NCBI GenBank assembly: GCA_002293265.1
Contig: DBCW01000007.1
Coordinates: forward strand, 10,313-22,858
Reading direction: 5' to 3'
DNA length: 12,546 bases
DNA from: Eggerthellales bacterium UBA948
GTDB lineage: Bacteria; Actinomycetota; Coriobacteriia; Coriobacteriales; UBA8131
The position numbers and the translations under genes were made by a program. This document shows, one piece after another, positions 1-6,673 of the stretch (position 1 is its first letter; each line of letters opens with the position of its first letter). The notes beneath the pieces are model-generated. The model searched no databases and was not told where the DNA came from. It saw only the letters and a list, made by a program, of their open reading frames with translations.

Positions 1-171
1 CTAAGAACATTAATTGAGAACGAAAAATACCCGGATATAAACTACGGCATAAAACTCACAAGTGGAAACATAGGCTACAGCAATAACATCATTACTTTCC
101 CCTACTTCTGCACTTTCCTTTTAAAGCGATATCTAAAAGCCGCAAATGGCAATAGTACGTCCTTGTTTTAG
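1..171 (+). CDS. C-terminal end of an AAA/DUF4143-like ATP-binding protein (5' truncated)
   Basis: The first frame is open from the window edge to a TAG at 169-171, giving 56 residues with no start codon, so this is the tail of a gene lying mainly outside the window. The readable part contains YPDINYGIKLTSGNIGY, then a hydrophobic stretch ending in FLLKRYL. This resembles the C-terminal strand-turn-helix of bacterial AAA ATPases with a DUF4143 domain, where a 'G(I/V)KL..(G/A)N(I/V)G' motif precedes a final FLL+RY helix. Such proteins are common accessory ATPases of unclear role. The stop codon lies inside a 17-bp hairpin (156-197). The family call rests on remembered motifs over a short fragment; that it is coding is more secure than the family name. 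Confidence 0.55.
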   Translation, partial: LRTLIENEKYPDINYGIKLTSGNIGYSNNIITFPYFCTFLLKRYLKAANGNSTSLF

Positions 172-197
172 CTCAAAATGGCTAAAACAAGGACGTA
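156..197. terminator. 17-bp perfect hairpin overlapping the stop codon of the upstream gene
   Basis: Bases 156-172 and 181-197 are perfect inverted complements around an 8-base loop (TCAAAATG). The stem swallows the last codons and TAG of the gene ending at 171. It lies between two convergent genes (ends at 171 and 361), where a bidirectional terminator is expected, but neither flank has a run of T, so intrinsic termination is uncertain. A small palindromic insertion would look similar. Confidence 0.5.
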
Positions 198-360
198 ATT
201 TCGCAGAGCTTAAGCGTAATGTAGCCGAATAGTTAATATTCCAGTAGTTGATTTCTGATTGTGATCTTCAACCTTTTGCTGGTAGACAGAAAACTCACGT
301 GATTAGATCGCTTTCCTGATTCAGAGCAAAGGCGACATCAAATTAACCGAAGCACACGAT
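198..360. other. Gene-free gap between convergent genes
   Basis: No convincing ORF or RNA gene is seen here. A weak imperfect hairpin (TCGCTTT near 308 pairing with AAAGGCGA near 328, one bulged base) could end the leftward dms-like transcript. It lacks a good U-tract, so I do not call it a terminator. Confidence 0.4.
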
Positions 361-1059
361 TTACCATTCTTCGCTTCGAAGCAGTTGTCTTGTTATTTCA
401 CGATCGGGGTTTTTGAAATCGATGCGATTCTTTAGAACAACTCCATCTGAGGGTACTGTGCTATCAAAGCCCAACAACTTGCGAGCTTCAAGTGGATCAT
501 ATGATACCAGTTGCTTTTTTGGCATTCTTTTTTTGAAAATGATTGCCGGCTTAACAATATCAGTTGAGGGCATTTCATCAATTTCTCTAACATCGCCGTA
601 ACGAGCAATTATCTCGTCAATAGGGCCAAAGTCCAAAGCACGCATGGGACAACCACTGACACATACCGGAAGATCGCCGTTACTTATGCGATCAATACAC
701 ATGTCACACTTGGACATAGCTTTGCCCGGCTCAACAAAGGGCACTCCGTAAGGACAGGCATCCCAGCAATTGCCGCAACTTTTGCACAGTCCTTTATCGA
801 CAAGAACTGCACCCGTAGATGGGTCTTTGGAGAGTGCTTGGTTTGTGCACTCCGTAACACAGGCAGGATTTTCGCAGTGATAACACGGGGCAAAAAGTGA
901 TGGCATATCCAACTCCGGAAATACCCCCTGCTCCCAAGAGAACTTTCTACATAGCGAGGGATCTCCTGGCAAAACATCATTCCAGTCACGACAAGAAATC
1001 GAGCAGGTTCTGCAATCGCTGCAGCGACTCTGGTCAAAGAAAAATGCATACTGTGTCAT
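361..1059 (-). CDS. DmsB-like four-cluster 4Fe-4S electron-transfer subunit
   Basis: This 232-residue polyferredoxin belongs to the DmsB/NrfC/PhsB family, which passes electrons to a molybdopterin catalytic subunit. Four Cys groups are visible: C13-x2-C16-x2-C19-x3-C23; C59-x2-C62-x4-C67-x3-C71; C92-x2-C95-x2-C98-x3-C102 followed by PYG; and C118-x2-C121-x11-C133-x3-C137 followed by P. These could hold four [4Fe-4S] clusters, and the length is close to the ~200 residues usual for DmsB plus a polar C-terminal tail of about 60. Its ATG follows the stop of the catalytic subunit by 2 bases, with AGGAG inside the end of that gene, so the two are translationally coupled. No DmsC-type membrane anchor follows, which is unusual for a DmsB and suggests a soluble complex. 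The substrate cannot be read from this subunit. Confidence 0.92.
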   Translation of the reverse strand: MTQYAFFFDQSRCSDCRTCSISCRDWNDVLPGDPSLCRKFSWEQGVFPELDMPSLFAPCYHCENPACVTECTNQALSKDPSTGAVLVDKGLCKSCGNCWDACPYGVPFVEPGKAMSKCDMCIDRISNGDLPVCVSGCPMRALDFGPIDEIIARYGDVREIDEMPSTDIVKPAIIFKKRMPKKQLVSYDPLEARKLLGFDSTVPSDGVVLKNRIDFKNPDREITRQLLRSEEW

Positions 1060-1061
1060 TA

Positions 1062-3602
1062 TTAGCTCCTATACAATTCAACTTGAACTTGACTCGAACA
1101 ATGAAGATTCCCGACAACCCACGGGTACTGCTCTCCGGTAGTAAGCTCGTTTCCCGCACCACGCATATCTATACCATCGGGAGATGTCTTAGTCTTTTCG
1201 CCGGCAGGAACTGTCCAAGCTCCATAAATCACACTTATGACATCCGGGGTTGTTTTTTCTGTCACGTATGCCGGCATGATCAGTTCACCGTGGTCGTTAA
1301 AGACATGCACAAGATCTCCATCTTTTATGCCACGTGCTGCTGCATCGGCAACACTGATCCAGACTGCATGCCGTGCCTCATCAGGCATCCATTGGTTATT
1401 GTCTTGCGTCGCGTGAATACGGAAGAACGAATGAGGAGTAGTGATATGCAGTGGATACTTCTTGGCAATCTCACCTGTTAATCCTTCCACAAGCTCATGA
1501 TACTCGGCCATGGGTGTAATAAGTGATGGAGTTATGCCGCCATAGCATAGACCGCCCTTTTGCCCATAGAACTCCATTTCTCTATTAGACATGGTTGAGT
1601 CTGCAAGAAACTCCGAATAAAACTCAATCTTTCCGGAAGGCGTTCCAAAAGGCATATCACCTTGAATGTAGGGTTGGAAACCGTAAAAAGGCTTACGGTT
1701 CATTGGCACGCGAAACAGCGGACGCTTTACAAACTCATCCCATGTGGGTGGCTCAGCAGGGTCAGCCCCTGACTGTGTAGCCCATTCTAGATATTGTTGG
1801 CTCCACGTCTCATATGTTCCACGCTGTAATTCGGCGATTCGAGCATCCCACGCCAGCTGATCATCAAGTACATCAGCAAGAAGCGATGCAAACTGCTCCA
1901 AAACACCAAAACGTTTAGCCAACTGACAGTTGATCCACAACATGGATTTTGCATCACCCGGAGCATCAACGATCTTCTGCTTCATGATATAGAAGTTGCC
2001 GTTAGCAGTTGTGCCGTTATGACAAGGAACCATAAATCCACCGGATGTATCTTCCGGGCACTCCATGACGTTGTCGCCGAGCGGGAGCACGATGTCGCTA
2101 TATGAGACCTCGGGGAAATCCATGCTTGTTGCAGCTGAAACCACAAAGTCAAGTCGCCTATAAGCCTCACGCACACGTTCGCTACCATGCGTCCCCATGT
2201 AGGTTCCCATCTGATTAAATGATGCATGGAAATTGGGTAGTGGCCAATCCTTTGCGCTGCCAATACGCGCACGATACTCTTCCTCAGACATATCACCGCT
2301 GTAGAAGTCATCTCGATATATAACTGCGTCTACCCAGTTACGAACATTAACGAGCGTAGCAGGTGCGTGAGTAGGCTGCTGCATACCAAAATAGAATTGT
2401 GGGGCAGGGAAAATCAACGGAGCGCACACGTCTCCGCCGCTATGACAACCACCGGGCACGCCAATGTTTCCTGTAAGCGCCTGAAGATACATACCGGCTC
2501 TGGCCGTATCTTCCCCTCGCGGCTTACGTGCAATAGACCAATGGGATTTAAAATAGCAGCTTTTACCATCTGAGTAGCCATGATGCGATCCATATAGTCT
2601 GGCTAGCTCGGTAATTGTTTTCGCAGGGATACCGCACAGTTCACAAGCCCATTCAGGAGTTTTATCAATTCCATCACTTTCTCCTGTGACATAGGCACGC
2701 CATTTCTCCAGCCCGGTTGGCTCAACAAACTTGCTCACAAAATCATGATCGATCAGGTTCTCTTTAAAGATCACGTTCGCGATAGCCAGCATTAAGGCAA
2801 GATCTTCGCCCGGTCTAATGGGGATCCATTGATCTGCATACGTTTGAGCTGACGGTGTATATCGAGGGTCGATCAGGATAATAGGGATTCCTTGTTCTTT
2901 TGCAAGCGATAATACATGCGCGTAAGGAGCATGGGTCACTGCCGGATTCCATCCTAAACCGATAATAAGACTTGTGTTGAGGAGGTCGGCTGCCTCACTA
3001 CCTGAACAAGTTTGCTCGTTTGGCATGAAAAAGGCCATCATATCATGCACGCCAAACACTGTTGTATGTCCAAGCTCGTGCCCAGCCCAAGACATTATGC
3101 CCCAGCTGTTTCCAAGACCTATTCCGGTGAGCAAGGCAATCCCATTGGCATATGATCCCCATCGAACAGCATATGGACCATATTCGTCTGTTATTTCGCG
3201 AAACTTTTGAGCAATCTCATCCAAAGCTTCTTCCCAGGTGACGCGCTCCCAAACAGGATCACCTTTTTTACCGATATTTTTCATAGGATGAAGTAAGCGA
3301 TTTGGACTATCAATAGTACGACGCCACATCCTGCCACGAACGCAGGGGCGATGCTGCATCATGCCTTTGTTTACCGCATCCTTACCTACTTCTTCTCGTG
3401 GATTATTGGCATTAATGGGATCACCTATATCAATCGAAACTATCTTTCCATTTTTTACGCTGCACTCAAGCAGGCACCCATCCCAGCACCCGTTCATCAG
3501 ACAGGTAGTGTACTTCTTCTCCACTCCCTCCCAGCGCGCACTCTTCTCATTGACCCTTTCTTGTGCTTGGGGAGAAAGTACACTTGCATTTTTGCTACTC
3601 AT
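1062..3602 (-). CDS. DmsA-like molybdopterin oxidoreductase, catalytic subunit
   Basis: This 846-residue protein of the DMSO reductase superfamily has an N-terminal Fe4S4 motif C34-x4-C39-x3-C43 with C87 in PCVRGR. RTIDSPNRLLHPMK (from R95) matches the DmsA 'RR..NPDRLKYPMKR' signature, and WERVTWEEALDEI (118-130), IILIDPRYTPS and WIPIRPGEDLA are typical of the Mo-bisPGD domains. The C-terminal third has a dinucleotide-binding TTPHSFFRIHATQDNN segment. The length is close to E. coli DmsA (~814). The N-terminus has no twin-arginine signal, so it probably works in the cytoplasm. By eye alignment to DmsA, the position of the Mo-ligating Ser falls at Asp187 (FGVHDMMA), which would be atypical for a DmsA. 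The start is set by AAAGGAG 8-10 bases upstream of the ATG. It forms an operon with the FeS subunit and is divergent from a TetR gene. A reductase for an S-oxide, N-oxide or organic acceptor is plausible, but the substrate is unknown. Confidence 0.92.
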   Translation of the reverse strand: MSSKNASVLSPQAQERVNEKSARWEGVEKKYTTCLMNGCWDGCLLECSVKNGKIVSIDIGDPINANNPREEVGKDAVNKGMMQHRPCVRGRMWRRTIDSPNRLLHPMKNIGKKGDPVWERVTWEEALDEIAQKFREITDEYGPYAVRWGSYANGIALLTGIGLGNSWGIMSWAGHELGHTTVFGVHDMMAFFMPNEQTCSGSEAADLLNTSLIIGLGWNPAVTHAPYAHVLSLAKEQGIPIILIDPRYTPSAQTYADQWIPIRPGEDLALMLAIANVIFKENLIDHDFVSKFVEPTGLEKWRAYVTGESDGIDKTPEWACELCGIPAKTITELARLYGSHHGYSDGKSCYFKSHWSIARKPRGEDTARAGMYLQALTGNIGVPGGCHSGGDVCAPLIFPAPQFYFGMQQPTHAPATLVNVRNWVDAVIYRDDFYSGDMSEEEYRARIGSAKDWPLPNFHASFNQMGTYMGTHGSERVREAYRRLDFVVSAATSMDFPEVSYSDIVLPLGDNVMECPEDTSGGFMVPCHNGTTANGNFYIMKQKIVDAPGDAKSMLWINCQLAKRFGVLEQFASLLADVLDDQLAWDARIAELQRGTYETWSQQYLEWATQSGADPAEPPTWDEFVKRPLFRVPMNRKPFYGFQPYIQGDMPFGTPSGKIEFYSEFLADSTMSNREMEFYGQKGGLCYGGITPSLITPMAEYHELVEGLTGEIAKKYPLHITTPHSFFRIHATQDNNQWMPDEARHAVWISVADAAARGIKDGDLVHVFNDHGELIMPAYVTEKTTPDVISVIYGAWTVPAGEKTKTSPDGIDMRGAGNELTTGEQYPWVVGNLHCSSQVQVELYRS

Positions 3603-3726
3603 TACTTTTCACTCCTTTCTTCAACACAGACATAATTTAAGGAAGCGATGATTAACGCTCGCATCTGACCTTCTATCTTAAAAATGAGAATAGCCACAGG
3701 CAATACACCTCTCAACTTCCATTGTC

Positions 3727-3755
3727 GGATAATGTATAATTTTTTGACATTATCC
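3727..3755. promoter_or_regulatory. Operator-like inverted repeat in the divergent dms-like/TetR promoter region
   Basis: GGATAATGT (3727-3735) and ACATTATCC (3747-3755) are perfect 9-base inverted arms 11 bases apart. They lie between the divergent TetR gene and the molybdoenzyme operon. A TATAAT at 3735-3740 on the + strand overlaps the repeat, though its -35 is poor. A protein bound here could repress both directions. The flanking TetR regulator is the natural candidate (inference). Confidence 0.6.
3735..3740 (+). promoter_or_regulatory. Candidate -10 box (TATAAT) for the TetR gene
   Basis: This is a perfect -10 hexamer about 50 bases upstream of the TetR start. The -35 position at 17-base spacing (TCAACT, 3712-3717) matches the consensus at only three of six bases. 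A TTGACA at 3745-3750 is an alternative -35, but its best -10 is 21 bases away. The promoter is plausible and the exact elements are unsure. Confidence 0.4.
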
Positions 3756-3778
3756 AAAATTGTCTAACCATATATTCT

Positions 3779-3784
3779 AGGTGG
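3779..3784 (+). promoter_or_regulatory. Ribosome binding site fixing the TetR start at the ATG
   Basis: AGGTGG lies 5 bases before the ATG at 3790. The longer reading from a GTG at 3781 would begin inside this Shine-Dalgarno sequence, so the ATG is preferred. Confidence 0.65.
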
Positions 3785-3789
3785 GAGCA

Positions 3790-4392
3790 ATGAAAGAAAG
3801 AGAAACAGTTAAACAAGCGCTTGCAAGAATCCTTACAGAGCTTCTTGAAGAAAAATCGATCGAGAATATAACGGTGGCTGAACTCGTAATAGCATGTGGC
3901 ATTTCGAGAGCCACCTTTTATAATCACTTTGAAGACAAGTACGATATTGCATGTTGGGTTCTAAAAGAAAGAATCCAAGAAAAAGCGAGAGAGAAAGGCA
4001 CCATCAAGGGCTGGAGCGGACTGTCGGAAGTCAACTCGGAGAGCATTTATGAAATAAGATCACTTTTACGACATTTTGTAAATTGCAACGACAGAGACTC
4101 ACCGTTTAGATTAATCCGAGATATCGTATGGACATGCGCAAGCTTGTCCTTTGGCAAAAAAGGCATCGACAAGCTACCATTTGAAGATCGCATGCTGCTT
4201 ACGCTAAATCTGGACGGTGGCTATATTGTCCTAAAAGAATGGATTCGCAGCAACACCCCAATACCCCCCGAAGGACTAGTACACCTCTATGAAAAAACCA
4301 ACTCCCAATCAATTGCCATTCTATCCGACAAGATAAACTTCACAGCAGAAGAGTTCGCAAACTTTGTAGAAAAAGCGTTCCAAAGAGAGTAA
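3790..4392 (+). CDS. TetR/AcrR-family transcriptional regulator
   Basis: This 200-residue protein has an N-terminal TetR helix-turn-helix at about residues 8-52: TVAELVIACGISRATFYNHFEDKYDI is the textbook 'T...IA...GIS..TFY.HF.DK.DL' pattern. The remaining ~150 residues are helical in character and would form the ligand-binding/dimer domain. The FYNHFEDKYDI form is seen in the DhaS-like branch of TetR proteins (recalled, not searched). The gene diverges from the DmsA-like operon, with the inverted repeat at 3727-3755 between them, so it probably controls itself and that operon in response to a small molecule, perhaps the enzyme's substrate (inference). It ends at a TAA and faces the leftward tRNA-Arg gene. 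Confidence 0.88.
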   Translation: MKERETVKQALARILTELLEEKSIENITVAELVIACGISRATFYNHFEDKYDIACWVLKERIQEKAREKGTIKGWSGLSEVNSESIYEIRSLLRHFVNCNDRDSPFRLIRDIVWTCASLSFGKKGIDKLPFEDRMLLTLNLDGGYIVLKEWIRSNTPIPPEGLVHLYEKTNSQSIAILSDKINFTAEEFANFVEKAFQRE

Positions 4393-4410
4393 AACACGCT
4401 AGAACCTAAA

Positions 4411-4450
4411 CGGGCGAAGCTGCCGATAGGCAACGGGTGAGCCCCTGGGC
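4411..4450 (+). other. Possible structured RNA segment downstream of the TetR gene, unclassified
   Basis: Two small tetraloop-type hairpins stand in series: TGCC-GATA-GGCA (4421-4432) and GGG-TGAG-CCC (4435-4444). GGGC at 4412-4415 could alternatively pair with GCCC at 4441-4444 and enclose the first hairpin. The segment is more GC-rich than its surroundings. I do not recognise a known RNA family; it may simply be part of the TetR 3' untranslated region. Confidence 0.2.
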
Positions 4451-4475
4451 AAGAAGGAGCATTTGCGAAACGTTA

Positions 4476-4501
4476 GCATAACTGAGCTTGCTTAGTTATG
4501 C
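4476..4501. terminator. Hairpin between TetR and tRNA-Arg, candidate bidirectional terminator
   Basis: GCATAACTGAGC (4476-4487) and GCTTAGTTATGC (4490-4501) are complementary except for one wobble pair, giving about 10 usable base pairs once a minimal loop opens. It lies 84 bases past the TetR stop and 22 bases past the 3' end of the leftward tRNA. No strong T-run follows on either strand, so termination efficiency is uncertain. Confidence 0.45.
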
Positions 4502-4523
4502 GGTAGTGTAGCAATATGCGACG

Positions 4524-4599
4524 TGGTGCCCCCGGGCCGATTCGAACGGTCGACACCAGCTTTAGGAGAGCTGTGCTCTATCCCCTGAGCTACGGGGGC
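4524..4599 (-). tRNA. tRNA-Arg, anticodon CCU, with encoded CCA
   Basis: The minus strand folds into a full cloverleaf of 76 bases. The acceptor is GCCCCCG/CGGGGGC, the D-arm is GCTC/GAGC, and the anticodon stem CAGCT/AGCTG has loop CTCCTAA, giving anticodon CCU (reads AGG). The variable loop is GTGTC, the T-loop TTCGAAT, the discriminator A, and CCA is genome-encoded. The T-stem GACCG/CGGCC contains one A-C mismatch (position 50:64), which is unusual. tRNA-Arg genes are frequent integration sites, but I saw no second copy of the 3' end in the window. Confidence 0.95.
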
Positions 4600-4696
4600 A
4601 TGGTTGAATATTCTACCACTTGAATAGCAATACCAGTAACAAAAAGACAGCCACAATCTAAAAGTTTGAGTACAGCCAGAAAGACTATCAAACAAA

Positions 4697-4721
4697 GAGA
4701 GCGCCCGCAAAGAACGCTCTC
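4697..4721 (-). terminator. Rho-independent terminator of the stand-alone MFS gene
   Basis: GAGAGCG (4697-4703) pairs with CGCTCTC (4715-4721) around an 11-base loop. On the minus strand the hairpin lies about 41 bases past the MFS stop and is followed by TTTGTTTG. It also separates this gene from the tRNA further left. Confidence 0.65.
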
Positions 4722-4762
4722 CCTATATTTTTTAAAGGGCAAAAATGTCCTAAAAAACCACT

Positions 4763-6004
4763 TTACCCCTTATTCTCCAAAGCCTCTTGATGAATCTTTC
4801 CTTTAAGTCCAAGCTCCGGAGTAATCATCATCACTACACCGGCAAGAATTACTGCCACGGCGCAAAACACAAAGAATAAAATCATGTTGCCGCCGGCTAA
4901 TGGCGTAAATATGAAAGACGGAATAATGAAGGCAGCCAGGTTTTGAAAGAACGTTTGCAGACCACCTGCTGTTCCCATGTACTCAGGTCTAATAGTTGGG
5001 ATCATCCCTACAGAACCTTTGATGAGCGCAATATTGCCCCATGCAACAAAAGCTCCGGCAATGAACAACGGTAGCGTATAAGGTCCAACCGGAGCCAGCC
5101 AGGCGACCAATAAAAGTGCAGAACCCAAGAACGCCGCTACCGCCATCACAGGTTTAATGCGTTTGATAGCGTCACAAATTGGCCCCATAATCCAGTTTGA
5201 TGGCATACCTGCCAGGTTAATGAACGATGCCCAAACCGCAGCGGTTGCCGGATCGAGACCTTTTTGAATCATTCCTACCGGTACGTTTCCGGCGTAAGAA
5301 GCTGATGAACACATAGAAAGTAGCATAGCTAAGCTAACAAGAATCAATACCTTGTTTGATGCAACCGATTTTACAGCGGCAAAACTATAGTCATCTTTTA
5401 TTAAAATGGCATCTTTGGGCATACGGGCAAAAGCAAACCAAAACGCACTTACCAAGGCAAACACTACAGCTGAACCAATGTATGCCGGATACATATCAGG
5501 GATCATCCCGCCAATCATCATGGCGAGAGTAACGCCTATGCCTGCACCGGATACGTAAAGAGTCATAGCGGTTGTCATTTGCTTAGTCTTAAACCAGGGA
5601 AGTAAGAATTTGACTGAATTGGAATTTAGCGCAGCAAGACCTATTCCCATACAAAAACAAGCAATATACATCGACCAAAAATCTGCGCAGAAAACGCGAG
5701 CGATAGATGCTGCCAAAGATATGAGCATGCCAATGCCTAAGACCTTTGTTACTCCGTATTTATCCGATAATATTCCCATTGGAATAGAAAAGATCGCACC
5801 TGTCAGAAAGCCGATCATGGTCAATTGCACAAAAAGTCCGGTGTCAACTCCCCACTCGCCTATAAATATTTGCGAGTACGCTCCGGGCATCATTAGAGAT
5901 CCCATTAACGCTGCATGCATGAGAGCTATGCAGACCAAGTTTAACCAGCGTTTAGGATCAAGTTTTTCGGCCTTTGAGGCCGCGAGTACTTTATTTTCAC
6001 TCAT
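4763..6004 (-). CDS. Major facilitator superfamily transporter (stand-alone)
   Basis: This 413-residue integral membrane protein shows about 12 hydrophobic segments. The MFS signature between TM2 and TM3 is clear (GILSDKYGVTKVLG), and the TM4-TM5 region is typical (YVSGAGIGVTLAMMIGG). There is a short hydrophilic N-terminus (to about residue 24) and a cytoplasmic central loop (MPKDAILIKDDYSF). The general type is that of anion or small-molecule carriers (NarK/CynX-like branches); the substrate cannot be assigned. The ATG is preceded by AGGAGAAGAGG. A private terminator on one side and a 190-base promoter-containing gap on the other suggest a monocistronic unit. It could serve either molybdoenzyme locus, with the upstream carrier operon nearer in position. 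It has no obvious signal peptide other than TM1. Confidence 0.9.
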   Translation of the reverse strand: MSENKVLAASKAEKLDPKRWLNLVCIALMHAALMGSLMMPGAYSQIFIGEWGVDTGLFVQLTMIGFLTGAIFSIPMGILSDKYGVTKVLGIGMLISLAASIARVFCADFWSMYIACFCMGIGLAALNSNSVKFLLPWFKTKQMTTAMTLYVSGAGIGVTLAMMIGGMIPDMYPAYIGSAVVFALVSAFWFAFARMPKDAILIKDDYSFAAVKSVASNKVLILVSLAMLLSMCSSASYAGNVPVGMIQKGLDPATAAVWASFINLAGMPSNWIMGPICDAIKRIKPVMAVAAFLGSALLLVAWLAPVGPYTLPLFIAGAFVAWGNIALIKGSVGMIPTIRPEYMGTAGGLQTFFQNLAAFIIPSFIFTPLAGGNMILFFVFCAVAVILAGVVMMITPELGLKGKIHQEALENKG

Positions 6005-6033
6005 TACAGTACCTCTTCTCCTGCTTATAAAGG

Positions 6034-6049
6034 TCTGTTAGAAAACAGA
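6034..6049. promoter_or_regulatory. Small dyad in the leader of the stand-alone MFS gene
   Basis: TCTGTT-AGAA-AACAGA is a perfect 6-bp inverted repeat 30 bases upstream of the MFS start. It could be a leader hairpin or a repressor half-site pair. Possible promoter elements (TTGGTT near 6085, TATATT near 6058 on the minus strand) surround it but are spaced 19 bases apart. Confidence 0.35.
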
Positions 6050-6112
6050 TTGTGAATATAGATTTAAGAAGTCCATTTGAACCAATTCCTTTCGTCTCCC
6101 AAGAGGTGGGAT

Positions 6113-6139
6113 AACTGAGCCGAGCTCGACGGCTCAGTT
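6113..6139. terminator. Hairpin ending the carrier/LuxR transcript
   Basis: AACTGAGCCG (6113-6122) and CGGCTCAGTT (6130-6139) form a perfect 10-bp GC-rich stem with a 7-base loop. It lies about 60 bases past the stop of the leftward LuxR ORF. The best T-run (TTTTAATT) is on the + strand side. On the minus strand the stem is preceded by AAAA and followed only by TTATCCC, so it may be a weak or factor-assisted terminator. Confidence 0.5.
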
Positions 6140-6196
6140 TTAATTAGATGAAACTTGCCAAATGCCTATAAGAAAGATCATGCAATTCAGTCATCG

Positions 6197-6667
6197 TTAT
6201 TGTGAAACCCCACATAAAAGAGCTTTGTTGCCAGACAAATAAAGACACTGCCTCCCGGCCTTGATCGGCTTGATATTTGCTTCAATCATGTCAATTATCT
6301 GCTGCTGGGATGATATGCCTATCTTTTGATAAATGTGATAAGTGTGCGTTTTAACAGTGTGCATAGAGATACACAGCAACTCACTTATCCTCTCTGTATT
6401 GCGACCCGTTGACAAGAGCAGCAGTACCTCTGACTCTCGTGGCGATAACTTATATTGCCTGGCGACAATTGAACAACTCTCTCCCCATACGTCTAACAAA
6501 CATGCTGCTTTTAACTTGGCATCATTTTTCTCGTCTTCGTAGAGCAGGCTGTCGGTTTTCACATAAACAGAAGTAAGACCAACTATAATTGTCGAAAGCA
6601 AACTATGTACCGCTTTTCTTAGCACCACAAAACATCCAATCCCTAAAACTATCCTTTTCCTCGACAA
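6197..6667 (-). CDS. LuxR-type (GerE) DNA-binding protein, probable truncated membrane-LuxR regulator
   Basis: This 156-residue ORF has a clear LuxR/GerE helix-turn-helix at about residues 72-130 (LSPRESEVLLLLSTGR, then ISMHTVKTHTYHIYQKIGISSQQQIIDMIE). The first ~37 residues hold a hydrophobic stretch (VHSLLSTIIVGLTSVYV) that could be a single membrane helix. Eggerthella and relatives have ~450-550-residue LuxR regulators with about 12 N-terminal membrane helices, some controlling catechol dehydroxylase genes. This ORF resembles the last helix plus the DNA-binding end of one. No ATG precedes the domain: the ORF starts at a TTG two codons past the stop of the carrier gene, in the same frame, with no convincing ribosome binding site. 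It is either a decayed remnant or a coupled or read-through product. The DNA-binding domain itself looks intact. Confidence 0.65.
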   Translation of the reverse strand: MSRKRIVLGIGCFVVLRKAVHSLLSTIIVGLTSVYVKTDSLLYEDEKNDAKLKAACLLDVWGESCSIVARQYKLSPRESEVLLLLSTGRNTERISELLCISMHTVKTHTYHIYQKIGISSQQQIIDMIEANIKPIKAGRQCLYLSGNKALLCGVSQ

Positions 6668-6673
6668 AAGACG

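Noticed and set aside
897..1481. Long + strand ORF (194 codons) opposite the dms-like genes
   Set aside because: It spans two well-supported minus-strand genes, has no domain pattern and no ribosome binding site; it is a frame shadow.
3351..3651. Overlapping + strand ORFs of 94-96 codons
   Set aside because: They lie opposite the N-terminal coding part of the molybdoenzyme, including its conserved Cys motifs; composition is typical of an antisense shadow.
3603..3780. Possible molybdenum-cofactor riboswitch upstream of the molybdoenzyme genes
   Set aside because: Neither this leader nor 10606-10884 shows the expected conserved stems; the dyads fit protein operators better.
4441..4456. CCCCTGGGCAAG resembles the 3' end of a ZTP riboswitch
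   Set aside because: The required upstream domain is not present and no purine or folate gene follows; the match is too short.
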